Source of the DNA: Saccharofermentans sp.
GTDB taxonomy: Bacteria; Bacillota; Clostridia; Saccharofermentanales; Saccharofermentanaceae
Length of the DNA: 37,430 nt
Assembly (NCBI GenBank): GCA_024683485.1
Contig: JAIKYD010000004.1
Coordinates: forward strand, 1-37,430
Direction of reading: 5' to 3'
Shown: one piece after another, positions 15,170 through 23,205 of the stretch
Position numbering within the stretch: position 1 is the first letter of the stretch
Layout of the letters: each line of letters begins with the position of its first letter
Made by a program: the position numbers and the translations under genes
The notes under the pieces: generated by a model
Told to the model about the DNA's origin: nothing
The model's input: the letters and a program-made list of their open reading frames with translations, nothing else
Database searches by the model: none

Positions 15170-17284
15170 ATGTACAGAAGATTCCGTGAATGGTTCAGTA
15201 TCAGACTCGCCAAGAATCCCGGACAGATAGTTTTGCTTTCAATTCTTTTCTTCAATATTGTTTTCTTTTTCCTGTCGGCATTTATCATAAGCAGGATGTC
15301 GTTGAGCGGGACAGAAGAACTGGGATTTTTGGAGTCGGCATTCTATACGATATGCATGATCCTTGATGCAGGATGCATTTCTTACGTTGTTGCGGATATC
15401 GGGCCTGGTAATGCGGCAATAGCGTTGGTTTGCCTCATAATTGTTATCATAGGAATGATTTCTTTTACTGGTGCGGTAATCGGTTATATCACTAACTATA
15501 TCTCCGGTTTTATTGATGATTCCAATTCCGGAAATCACAGACTAAATATGTATGATCATTTTGTGATCCTTAACTGGAACTCAAGAGCCTTGGAGATCGT
15601 AAATGATCTTCTTTACAGTAATTCCATTAACAAAATTGTTATTTTGGTCAGTTCAGGGAAAGCAGATATTGAGAAACAGATCGATGAAAGGATTCACGGG
15701 ACCGTTAAGCGCGAAAACCTGGCCATAGAACAATCGTGCAAAAATATGTCTTATCTTTCCAGAAAGATTTATTGTATGAGGCATAAGTTCAAGAACAATC
15801 TGACAATTATCGTCAGAGAAGGTGATATTTTCTCTTCAAAACAGCTTTTTGACATTTCTTTGCATCATGCAGCTTCTGTTATCATTCTTGGAGAAGAGAT
15901 AAATGACGACGGGAAAATATACGCTGTAAGTAATAAGACAAGTAATTACGACTGCGGGAATTCTCTGACTATAAAGACTTTGATGCAGGTATCTGACATT
16001 ACTTCAGCAACTTTTTCTAAAGATAACCAGAGGATTATTGTTGAGGTAACAGATGACTGGACCTGGAATCTGGTTCAGAAGATCATAAGGAGCAAGCAGG
16101 TCGAAGGCAAGTGCAATATCGTGCCTGTAAGAGTGAATCAGATCTTAGGAGAGCTGATGGCCCAGTTCTCGCTTATGCCGGAACTTAATTCGATCTATAA
16201 CGAATTGTTGTCAAATAATGGTGCAACATTTTTTTCGTCTCCGTGCAAAGATGGTGATGAGTTGAAATTCATTAAAGAATCGTTAGACAATAATGATTTT
16301 ATTGTTCCGCTAACAGTTCAATCTGACAAAAGCAGGAAATATTGTTATTACATGGCTCTGGATTATCAGGACTTTAACAGACGGTGTGACAAGGAACTTT
16401 CCGGAATTCCTGTCAGGCTTAACAGACAATTCTGGCTTGAGAAAAAGAAGATCATTATTCTGGGCCATAACAGCAAGTGCCGGGAGATCATGAACGGATT
16501 TGTCTCATTTTTGTCAGAATGGGGTTATAAGGATTCGAATGAACTGCTCCTGAGCATTGTTGTAATAGATGATGAGAAGAGTCTTGAGAAGATGAACTAT
16601 TACAGGGAGTACCCTTTTGTAATTAAGACAGTTGCAGCAGAGGTTTTCGAGAAAGACATTATCTGTGATTCTATAAACGAATTCCTGGAATTGAATGATG
16701 AGGATGTAAGCGTTCTTATTCTTTCAGACGATCTTGTTAAGAAAGAGGAAACAGATGCGGGAATGTTTGCCAATCTCGTTTATGTTCAGGATATTATCAG
16801 TGACAAAGTTGAAGCAGATCCGGATTTTGACGTCGGAAGCATTGATGTAATTGCAGAGATCAATGACCCCAAGCACCATGATGTTGTAAGCAGTTACAGT
16901 GTTAAGAATGTTGTTATCAGTAACAGATATATAAGTAAGATGATCACCCAGATTGGTGAGAAGGATGCAATTTACGATTTCTATCAGGATATCCTTGTTT
17001 ACGATGAGAATGGTGATGAGAGTTATCAAAGCAAGGAAATCTATGTTAAGAAGGCCAAGGATTTCTTTGTCAAACTTCCGGATGAATGCACGGCAGATAA
17101 GCTGATAAGAGGCGTTTTTGACGCATCTTACGACCCTGAGCTTCCTTCTGAAAAGCAGAATATCTCGATAGTGCTTGGCGTTGTCAAGCAAGATGGCCGG
17201 ATAATCCTGTTCAGCGGTGACCAGTCAGCTGTCAGTGTGAAGATCGAAGAAAAGGATAAGGTCATTGTTTTCAGCAATCACTGA
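15170..17284 (+). CDS. CASTOR/POLLUX-like ion channel with two RCK modules
   Basis: Predicted cation channel related to plant CASTOR/POLLUX (DMI1) and their bacterial relatives, 704 residues. TM1 spans about 19-40 and the second membrane helix about 82-108. The loop between them contains LDAGCIS (65-71), which corresponds to the ADAG/ADSG selectivity-filter motif of CASTOR and DMI1. Two cytoplasmic RCK (TrkA-N-like) modules follow, beginning at DHFVILNWNSRALEI (about 129) and KKIIILGHNSKCREI (about 425). Each nucleotide-binding fold is non-classical, with no GxGxxG. Ion and ligand specificity cannot be read from sequence. AAGAGG is the ribosome site for the ATG. It forms a two-gene unit with the DUF6273 gene. 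Confidence 0.8.
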   Translation: MYRRFREWFSIRLAKNPGQIVLLSILFFNIVFFFLSAFIISRMSLSGTEELGFLESAFYTICMILDAGCISYVVADIGPGNAAIALVCLIIVIIGMISFTGAVIGYITNYISGFIDDSNSGNHRLNMYDHFVILNWNSRALEIVNDLLYSNSINKIVILVSSGKADIEKQIDERIHGTVKRENLAIEQSCKNMSYLSRKIYCMRHKFKNNLTIIVREGDIFSSKQLFDISLHHAASVIILGEEINDDGKIYAVSNKTSNYDCGNSLTIKTLMQVSDITSATFSKDNQRIIVEVTDDWTWNLVQKIIRSKQVEGKCNIVPVRVNQILGELMAQFSLMPELNSIYNELLSNNGATFFSSPCKDGDELKFIKESLDNNDFIVPLTVQSDKSRKYCYYMALDYQDFNRRCDKELSGIPVRLNRQFWLEKKKIIILGHNSKCREIMNGFVSFLSEWGYKDSNELLLSIVVIDDEKSLEKMNYYREYPFVIKTVAAEVFEKDIICDSINEFLELNDEDVSVLILSDDLVKKEETDAGMFANLVYVQDIISDKVEADPDFDVGSIDVIAEINDPKHHDVVSSYSVKNVVISNRYISKMITQIGEKDAIYDFYQDILVYDENGDESYQSKEIYVKKAKDFFVKLPDECTADKLIRGVFDASYDPELPSEKQNISIVLGVVKQDGRIILFSGDQSAVSVKIEEKDKVIVFSNH

Positions 17285-17294
17285 TTCTCTGCTG

Positions 17295-17300
17295 TATAAT
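17295..17300 (+). promoter_or_regulatory. Candidate -10 element for glycan block 1
   Basis: TATAAT lies in the 59-nt gap after the channel gene. TTGTTT at 17265-17270 is too far to serve as -35 (24-nt spacer). Read-through from the channel gene cannot be excluded because no terminator is present. Confidence 0.4.
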
Positions 17301-17314
17301 CTAGAAGGAATAAA

Positions 17315-17338
17315 ATGATTATCGGATGGATTAGTTAG
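17315..17338 (+). CDS. Possible leader peptide ORF (7 codons)
   Basis: ATG at 17315 encodes MIIGWIS and stops at TAG (17336-17338). It has a good Shine-Dalgarno AGAAGGA (17303-17309) 5 nt upstream, whereas the real gene, starting 5 nt after this stop at 17344, has none. The arrangement would allow translational coupling or leader-peptide control of the glycan initiator. It could be accidental, since the frame is very short. Confidence 0.3.
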   Translation: MIIGWIS

Positions 17339-17343
17339 TTTTT

Positions 17344-18735
17344 ATGGCAGAGATTAAGGGCAAAGGCAGATTTTGGCATGACGTGTCCGTTCGTTCAGTA
17401 AAATTACTGAATATTCTTTTGATCTGTTTTCCGTTTGCTTTCCTCTTAGTGACGTATTATTCGAAGCAGGCGTATGGTGGAGAGTTAGGAACAGTAGGAA
17501 ATGCTGTTTTTATCGTTTTATATATTTCACTGTATTGCCTTATGGTGAGGATTTACTCCGCTTTCCAGATCAGCCAGGTAAGCTATTTTGAAATGTTCTT
17601 CAGTCAGATTATTTCTATTTCCTTGACAGATTTGGTGTTTCTTATTCTTATAAGCGTTTTTTTGAGAGATCTGCCTGATCTTGTAATTTATTTTGTCGGT
17701 TTTATATCACAGTTGTTTTTCTCGTTTTTCTGGTGTCTGATAGTTTCGTGGTGGTATTTTAAAGCATTCAAAAAAAGGAAAGCTGTCATTATCTATGACA
17801 GTATTCATAACCTGAATGAGATTGCTAAGCATAGCCAGTTCCAGAGAAGCTTTGACCTTATGGGAGTTTATGATATCGATGAGGTAAAAACTGCTCCGGA
17901 TAGCGAACGGACACAATGGCTCATAGATAAGATCAAAGATGCTGATGTGGTTTTTGTAATGGAGATCCACAGCCATGAGCGAAATGTGATAATAAAATAC
18001 TGCGTTGATAATGAGATAAGTTGCTATGACGAGCCAAAGATAGGTGATATCCTGATGAGGACCTCGAGGCAGTTCAATATGTATAATCTGCCTATAGTTC
18101 TGATCGAGAGGTTCAGTCCTGCTCCGGAGTATATGTTTATTAAGAGGTTTAGTGATATATTCCTCGCGAGTATGACACTTATTGTTACTTCCCCCATACA
18201 AATTTTTACTGCACTGGCTGTAAAGATAACCGATGGTGGACCGGTAATTTATAAACAGAAACGGCTGACAAAAGACGGACGTGTTTTCGATATATATAAA
18301 TTCAGGAGCATGAAGATAGATGCGGAGAAGCATACTGGGGCCGTTTTATCGACCGGAACTGATGATCCGCGTGTTACCAGGATAGGCAGATTTATACGTA
18401 AAGTGAGGATAGATGAGTTGCCGCAGCTTATTAATATAATAAAAGGTGATATGTCTATTGTAGGTCCCAGACCTGAGCGGCCTGAAATTGCTGAAAAATA
18501 TTGCAAAGATCTTCCCGAATTCAGGCTGAGGCTGCAGGTCAGAGCAGGACTTACAGGATATGCGCAGGTTTATGGGCGATATGATTCGGATCCTTATGAC
18601 AAGCTTTGTATGGATCTTTATTACATATCAAAAGCGGGACCTGCAGAGGATCTTAAAATAATGTTCGTTACTCTCAAAAGGATCCTTGCAAAAGAACCTG
18701 AATATAGTCTGGAGGATCCGGATGACGACTTCTGA
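17344..18735 (+). CDS. Polyprenyl-phosphate phosphoglycosyltransferase (initiating enzyme)
   Basis: Transfers a sugar-1-phosphate to undecaprenyl phosphate to begin a surface polysaccharide repeat unit (WbaP/WcaJ-type, bacterial sugar transferase family). The 463-residue protein has several N-terminal membrane segments (within about 17-140), a CoA-binding-like middle region (about 147-245), and the C-terminal catalytic domain from about 265. Catalytic-domain marks are KRFSDIFLAS, GGPVIYKQKR, YKFRSM, RIDELPQLINIIKGDMS, VGPRPERPE and GLTGYAQVYGRY. The sugar is unknown. It heads block 1 and overlaps the next gene by 14 nt. Its own ribosome site is missing. Confidence 0.92.
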   Translation: MAEIKGKGRFWHDVSVRSVKLLNILLICFPFAFLLVTYYSKQAYGGELGTVGNAVFIVLYISLYCLMVRIYSAFQISQVSYFEMFFSQIISISLTDLVFLILISVFLRDLPDLVIYFVGFISQLFFSFFWCLIVSWWYFKAFKKRKAVIIYDSIHNLNEIAKHSQFQRSFDLMGVYDIDEVKTAPDSERTQWLIDKIKDADVVFVMEIHSHERNVIIKYCVDNEISCYDEPKIGDILMRTSRQFNMYNLPIVLIERFSPAPEYMFIKRFSDIFLASMTLIVTSPIQIFTALAVKITDGGPVIYKQKRLTKDGRVFDIYKFRSMKIDAEKHTGAVLSTGTDDPRVTRIGRFIRKVRIDELPQLINIIKGDMSIVGPRPERPEIAEKYCKDLPEFRLRLQVRAGLTGYAQVYGRYDSDPYDKLCMDLYYISKAGPAEDLKIMFVTLKRILAKEPEYSLEDPDDDF

Positions 18736-19519
18736 CTGTCCTGAACTGATAAGCGTCATACTTCCTGTCTATAATGGTGAGAAAACGATAGAAGAGTCAG
18801 TATCATCAGTTCTTGGACAGACATATAAAAATATAGAGCTTATTATCGTTGATGATGCATCTGAAGACAGTACGCCTGAAAAACTCCGTGTGATCTCCGG
18901 GCGGGATACCAGGATAAGGCTCATTTCAAATAAGAACAATTGTGGACGACTCAGTTCCAGATGTAAAGCTGTTGATTCTGCAGAAGGCGAATGGATTGCG
19001 TTTATTGATGCGGATGATCTGTGGTATCCCGAGAAAATTGAGAAACAAATTGCTCTCAGGGATTTAACCAGTTGTGATCTGGTCTATACTGCGTCAGCTT
19101 TTATTGATGAGAACGGAAACAAGTATAAATGGATAATGCATGTACCGCACAAAGTAAATTACAGAAGACTTCTTAAGCAGAATGTTATTTCGAATTCTTC
19201 TGTAATGGTCAGGAAAAAGGACTTCGTCAAATTCACTCCAGGTGTTCAAGGTAAAAATGATATGCATGAAGATTTTGCATGCTGGCTCAGTATGTTGAAA
19301 GCCGGACTTGTTGCCTGTGGTATTGATGAGCCTCTTATTACATACAGAATCTCAAAGGAATCCGGTTCCGGTAATAAAATTAGAGCGTCAGCATTAAATA
19401 TAAACACATATAAATGTATCGGACTTGGTTTTTTCGAAAGGTATTTTTACCAGGCCTGTTATGCTTTTAATGGTTTGCGGAAATATATGCATTTAAATAA
19501 GCGGAACATAGTTAGTTGA
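18722..19519 (+). CDS. Family 2 glycosyltransferase
   Basis: GT-A fold inverting glycosyltransferase of 265 residues. It opens with SVILPVYNGEKTIEESVSSVLGQTYKNIELIIVDDAS and carries the DxD-like motif FIDADDLW, with a later HEDFACW motif of the type that supplies the catalytic base. The ATG at 18722 is chosen because GGAGGA (18711-18716) precedes it; it overlaps the initiator gene by 14 nt. It probably adds the second sugar to the lipid-linked unit. Donor and acceptor cannot be told. Confidence 0.88.
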   Translation: MTTSDCPELISVILPVYNGEKTIEESVSSVLGQTYKNIELIIVDDASEDSTPEKLRVISGRDTRIRLISNKNNCGRLSSRCKAVDSAEGEWIAFIDADDLWYPEKIEKQIALRDLTSCDLVYTASAFIDENGNKYKWIMHVPHKVNYRRLLKQNVISNSSVMVRKKDFVKFTPGVQGKNDMHEDFACWLSMLKAGLVACGIDEPLITYRISKESGSGNKIRASALNINTYKCIGLGFFERYFYQACYAFNGLRKYMHLNKRNIVS

Positions 19520-19533
19520 TCAGGTAATCGGGT

Positions 19534-20898
19534 ATGGATACTAAGCTGAGTTATAAAAACCTGATTTCGGAGAAAGCATTCTATAAGATGGTTGTAGTAT
19601 TGATCGTCGGAATGCCGGTTGTCGAGTTTTTTACGGAAATAGTGTCCTGGCTTAATCCCTTGATCATTCCTTCATTTTTCCAGCCTCAGATATTAGCTTT
19701 ATTTGGAATACTGGGGACTTTTCTTACGGTGCTATATTGGATTTCTGCCTGGCAGCAGAAAAAGAGTCTCCGTTTTGCAGATGTGTTCTATTTTATGCTC
19801 GTCTTTTTTATGGTCATTTCCGCTATGTTCTCTCTGAATCCCGGAGAGTACTCTTATGGTTCTGTATTTTACTGTGAGAATCCTTTGCATTTCCTCGCAT
19901 ATTATTGGTTGTATTTTGCCGGTACCTTGATTGAAAACACTAAATATCGGAAAAATATCATCTTCAGTTTTTTTGCTGTGGCTATTCTTGAAGGGATCTT
20001 TGCGTTCCTTCAGACATTCAATATCGAATTATCGTACAGCCTGTACTATCACGCTGAGGGTGCTGCTTATGGTCTTACTCAGAACAGTAATTTCTACGGA
20101 GGGTTGAGTGTTCTGTTCGTTGCCTGTATCTCTGGGATGTATATTTTTTCTGATGATATTGTCAATTCAAAAGTTAAACAGATCATTCTTCTGATAATTG
20201 ATGCTTTTATCTTTTACACGCTTTTAGGAAGCAGGGCCAGACTTGCATGGGTCGGTTTTGCCGGACTTGTAATGTTCTATACTATTTCTCTGATCGTGAT
20301 GTATAAAAAAAATAAGGGCAGGGAAGATTTTGCTGTGATAATAAAACGGTCCGTTATACTTTTTTCTGTGCTTTTTGCCGTTTTTATCATTACGTTCCTT
20401 TTTACAAATTATGTTATGGAAGTAACAGAAAGATCTTATTGGGAAGTTGTAAACGGAAATGCCGACAAGATGGGCAGTGACCGTTTGTATAACTGGAGGA
20501 TGGGACTTTCATGCGTTCCTGAACACTGGCTTACAGGTGTAGGTCTTGATAATTACAGATATGTATTCCTTTCTGATCCCAATTATCAATTTGGAATGTA
20601 TTTACAGGATAAAGCACACAATGAGTATCTCCAGATCCTTGTAACTCAGGGTGTTCCTGCTCTGATAAATTATCTGGCACTTATGATATATGCCTGCTGC
20701 GGAGCGGTAAAGAGTATTATTAAAGAAACTTCCCGCGAAAGAATGGCTGTGATTTGGATATTCCTGGGAATGTTTGTTGCTTATTCTGTCCAGGCTTTTT
20801 TCAATAGCAGTGTGACTTATGTTGCAATGAATTTCTGGCTGATTATAGGACTTGTTACTCCCCGCACAGTCATTAAGTCAAAAATAATATTGAATTAG
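19534..20898 (+). CDS. O-antigen ligase/Wzy-type polymerase
   Basis: Integral membrane protein of 454 residues with about ten or more hydrophobic segments. It has the Wzy_C-type features GSRARLAWVGF in one transmembrane/loop junction and AHNEYLQILVTQGVPALI in the long loop. Such proteins polymerise or transfer lipid-linked glycans outside the membrane; in a Gram-positive context a polymerase is more likely than a lipopolysaccharide ligase. It is last in block 1, which therefore has initiator, one transferase and polymerase, but no flippase. Confidence 0.85.
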   Translation: MDTKLSYKNLISEKAFYKMVVVLIVGMPVVEFFTEIVSWLNPLIIPSFFQPQILALFGILGTFLTVLYWISAWQQKKSLRFADVFYFMLVFFMVISAMFSLNPGEYSYGSVFYCENPLHFLAYYWLYFAGTLIENTKYRKNIIFSFFAVAILEGIFAFLQTFNIELSYSLYYHAEGAAYGLTQNSNFYGGLSVLFVACISGMYIFSDDIVNSKVKQIILLIIDAFIFYTLLGSRARLAWVGFAGLVMFYTISLIVMYKKNKGREDFAVIIKRSVILFSVLFAVFIITFLFTNYVMEVTERSYWEVVNGNADKMGSDRLYNWRMGLSCVPEHWLTGVGLDNYRYVFLSDPNYQFGMYLQDKAHNEYLQILVTQGVPALINYLALMIYACCGAVKSIIKETSRERMAVIWIFLGMFVAYSVQAFFNSSVTYVAMNFWLIIGLVTPRTVIKSKIILN

Positions 20899-20907
20899 TA
20901 GTTTTTG

Positions 20908-20916
20908 TGGTAAAAT
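20908..20916 (+). promoter_or_regulatory. Extended -10 promoter for glmM
   Basis: TGGTAAAAT (20908-20916) fits TGn plus a -10 hexamer. TTGAAT at 20890-20895 could be a weak -35 with a 15-nt spacer. The ribosome site is in AAAGGCGG (20931-20938). Confidence 0.5.
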
Positions 20917-20946
20917 TTTTTATCATGAAAAAAGGCGGATATTTTT

Positions 20947-22302
20947 ATGGGTAAATATTTCGGTACAGACGGATTCAGAGGCGAAGCAAACAAAGCGCTT
21001 ACCGCACAGAAAGCATTCCAGGTAGGAAGATATATCGGATGGTATTACGGTCAGAAGCATGATGACGGAAGAGCAAAGATCATTATCGGAAAAGATACCA
21101 GAAGAAGTTCTTATATGCTCGAAGCAGCTCTTACTGCAGGAATTACATCATCGGGTTCAGATGCGTATCTCCTTCATGTAACGACTACACCTTCAGTATC
21201 ATACTGCTGCAGAACAGACGGATTTGACTGCGGTATTATGATCTCCGCATCGCACAATCCCTTCTACGACAACGGAATCAAGATTATGCGTGCCAATGGT
21301 CAGAAAATCGAGGCTGAGATCGAAGAGAAGATCGAAGCATACATCGATGGCGAGATCGAAGAGATACCCCTTGCTGAACGCGAGGCTATCGGTAATGTTG
21401 TTGATTACGCTGCAGGACGTAACAGATACATTGGTTATCTCATGACAATTCCTACAAGAGCTTTCAATGGCATGAAGGTAGGTCTTGACTGCGCTAATGG
21501 CGCTTCGTGGAACATTGCAAGATCTGTTTTCGAGGCTTTGGGAGCAAAGGTTTATATCATTAACAACACACCTGACGGTCTTAATATAAATACAAACTGC
21601 GGATCCACACATATTGATAATCTTAAGAAATATGTTCTTGATAACGGCCTTAATGTCGGTTTTGCATATGACGGAGACGCAGACAGATGTCTTGCTGTTG
21701 ATGAACTGGGTAATGAAGTCAACGGAGACCAGATAATGTATCTTTGCGGTAAGTTCATGAAGGAAACAGGCCGCCTTGATGGTAATACTATCGTTACAAC
21801 AATTATGAGCAATATGGGTCTTTACAAGGCTTGCGAAGCAATTGGTATCCGTACCGAGAAGACTGCAGTAGGTGACAAGTATGTAGCTGAGAACATGATG
21901 GCTAACGGCTTCATGATCGGCGGCGAGCAGTCAGGTCACATTATTTTCGCAAAATATGCTACAACGGGTGACGGAATCCTTACATCTCTTATGGTCCTCA
22001 TGACCATGCTTGAGAAGAAACTGCCTCTTTCAATGCTTGCAGGCGAGATGAAGATGTATCCTCAGTGCCTTAAGAATGTTGTAGTAAAGGATAAGGAAGA
22101 AGCACAAAAGAATCCTGTTGTCCTTAAGGCTGTTGAAGAGGTGACAAAGGCACTTGGCAGTGACGGTAGAATCCTTCTTAGGGCTTCAGGCACTGAACCG
22201 AAGATCCGTGTTATGGTTGAGGCAAAGACAGATGAGATCTGTGAGGAGAACGTTGACAAGGTTATCGCAGTCATCAAAGAACAGGGCCTTGTGGCAGAGT
22301 AA
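20947..22302 (+). CDS. glmM: Phosphoglucosamine mutase
   Basis: Converts glucosamine-6-phosphate to glucosamine-1-phosphate for UDP-GlcNAc, the precursor of peptidoglycan and many surface glycans. The 451 residues match family length. The phosphoserine is Ser102 in ISASHNP, the magnesium site is DGDADR (Asp242, 244, 246), and the substrate loop RASGTEPKIRVM is near the C-terminus. Codon choice looks more restricted than in the glycan genes on either side, consistent with high expression. It is followed by a terminator-like hairpin and nagB, which acts on the same metabolite in the opposite sense. Confidence 0.97.
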   Translation: MGKYFGTDGFRGEANKALTAQKAFQVGRYIGWYYGQKHDDGRAKIIIGKDTRRSSYMLEAALTAGITSSGSDAYLLHVTTTPSVSYCCRTDGFDCGIMISASHNPFYDNGIKIMRANGQKIEAEIEEKIEAYIDGEIEEIPLAEREAIGNVVDYAAGRNRYIGYLMTIPTRAFNGMKVGLDCANGASWNIARSVFEALGAKVYIINNTPDGLNINTNCGSTHIDNLKKYVLDNGLNVGFAYDGDADRCLAVDELGNEVNGDQIMYLCGKFMKETGRLDGNTIVTTIMSNMGLYKACEAIGIRTEKTAVGDKYVAENMMANGFMIGGEQSGHIIFAKYATTGDGILTSLMVLMTMLEKKLPLSMLAGEMKMYPQCLKNVVVKDKEEAQKNPVVLKAVEEVTKALGSDGRILLRASGTEPKIRVMVEAKTDEICEENVDKVIAVIKEQGLVAE

Positions 22303-22311
22303 ATGAGTATT

Positions 22312-22345
22312 ACGGCTTCGCGTGAATTAATGCGGAGCCGTTTTA
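22312..22345 (+). terminator. Terminator-like hairpin between glmM and nagB
   Basis: ACGGCTTCGC (22312-22321) pairs with GCGGAGCCGT (22332-22341), a 10-bp stem with one G-U pair and a 10-nt loop, followed by TTTTAT. The T-run is short, so termination may be partial. Confidence 0.7.
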
Positions 22346-22374
22346 TATACATCAAAAAGTTGGGAGAATGAATT

Positions 22375-23124
22375 ATGAGAGTCATCAGAAAAAGTAATTA
22401 CGAAGAAGCTTCAATGGCATGCGCTGAGCTTATCGCTTCACAGATAAGACTTAAGCCTGACTGCAAGATCGGTCTTGCAACCGGTTCAACCCCTATCGGA
22501 ACTTACAAGGACCTTGTTGACATGTATAAGGCAGGCAGCCTCGATTTCTCCAAGGTTACATCAGCTAACCTCGATGAGTACAGGGGACTTGGCGGTGATC
22601 ACGACCAGTCCTACAGATACTTTATGAACACAAATCTCTTTGATCATGTAAACATCGACAAGAATAATACATATGTACCTGACGGACTTGAGCAGGATGC
22701 AGTCAAGGCTTGTACAGATTATGATGCTATCCTTGAGTCTCTCGGACATCTTGATATCCAGCTCCTCGGTATCGGTGGAGACGGACACATTGGTTTCAAT
22801 GAGCCTGCAGATGCTTTCTGCGTTAACACACAGTGCATTGACCTCGAAGAGCAGACCATCCAGGACAATGCCAGACTGTTCTTTAACGGTGATCTCGATG
22901 CAGTTCCTACACAGGCATATACTATGGGTATCGGCTACATCATGAAGTCAACCACTGTAATCCTCATGGCTACCGGTGCCGGCAAGAGAGGCATTGTAGA
23001 GAAGTCTTTCTGCGGTCCTGTTACACCTAAGGTTCCCGCTTCGATCCTTCAGCTTCACCCGAACGTAATTGTCATCGGTGACGAGGCTGCTATCTCTGAC
23101 GCTGTTGTTGCAGCTGCAAAGTAA
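22375..23124 (+). CDS. nagB: Glucosamine-6-phosphate deaminase
   Basis: Converts glucosamine-6-phosphate to fructose-6-phosphate and ammonia. The 249-residue protein has the catalytic residues in SANLDEY (Asp67) and GIGGDGHIGFNEP (Asp136, His138, Glu143). It is close in length to the shorter Bacillota NagB proteins. The ribosome site is GGGAG (22362-22366). nagA is not adjacent. Its position next to glmM puts synthesis and breakdown of amino sugars side by side. Confidence 0.96.
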   Translation: MRVIRKSNYEEASMACAELIASQIRLKPDCKIGLATGSTPIGTYKDLVDMYKAGSLDFSKVTSANLDEYRGLGGDHDQSYRYFMNTNLFDHVNIDKNNTYVPDGLEQDAVKACTDYDAILESLGHLDIQLLGIGGDGHIGFNEPADAFCVNTQCIDLEEQTIQDNARLFFNGDLDAVPTQAYTMGIGYIMKSTTVILMATGAGKRGIVEKSFCGPVTPKVPASILQLHPNVIVIGDEAAISDAVVAAAK

Positions 23125-23143
23125 ATATTCGGACTTTCAACCT

Positions 23144-23175
23144 ATAGGGCCGTCTCGCTGAGGCGGCCCTATTAT
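23144..23175 (+). terminator. Intrinsic terminator after nagB
   Basis: ATAGGGCCGTCTC (23144-23156) pairs with GAGGCGGCCCTAT (23160-23172) in a 13-bp stem with one G-U pair and a 3-nt loop. The T-tail is poor (TATTATTTG). It cleanly separates nagB from glycan block 2. Confidence 0.75.
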
Positions 23176-23193
23176 TTGCTTTGGAATATGGTT

Positions 23194-23199
23194 TATAAT
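23194..23199 (+). promoter_or_regulatory. -10 element placed for a leaderless GT4 transcript
   Basis: A perfect TATAAT ends 6 nt before the ATG at 23206, so transcription would start at the ATG itself. No Shine-Dalgarno motif precedes that ATG. The spacing is identical to that at the helicase gene (14136-14141, minus strand). No clear -35 is seen. Confidence 0.45.
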
Positions 23200-23205
23200 T
23201 CAGAC

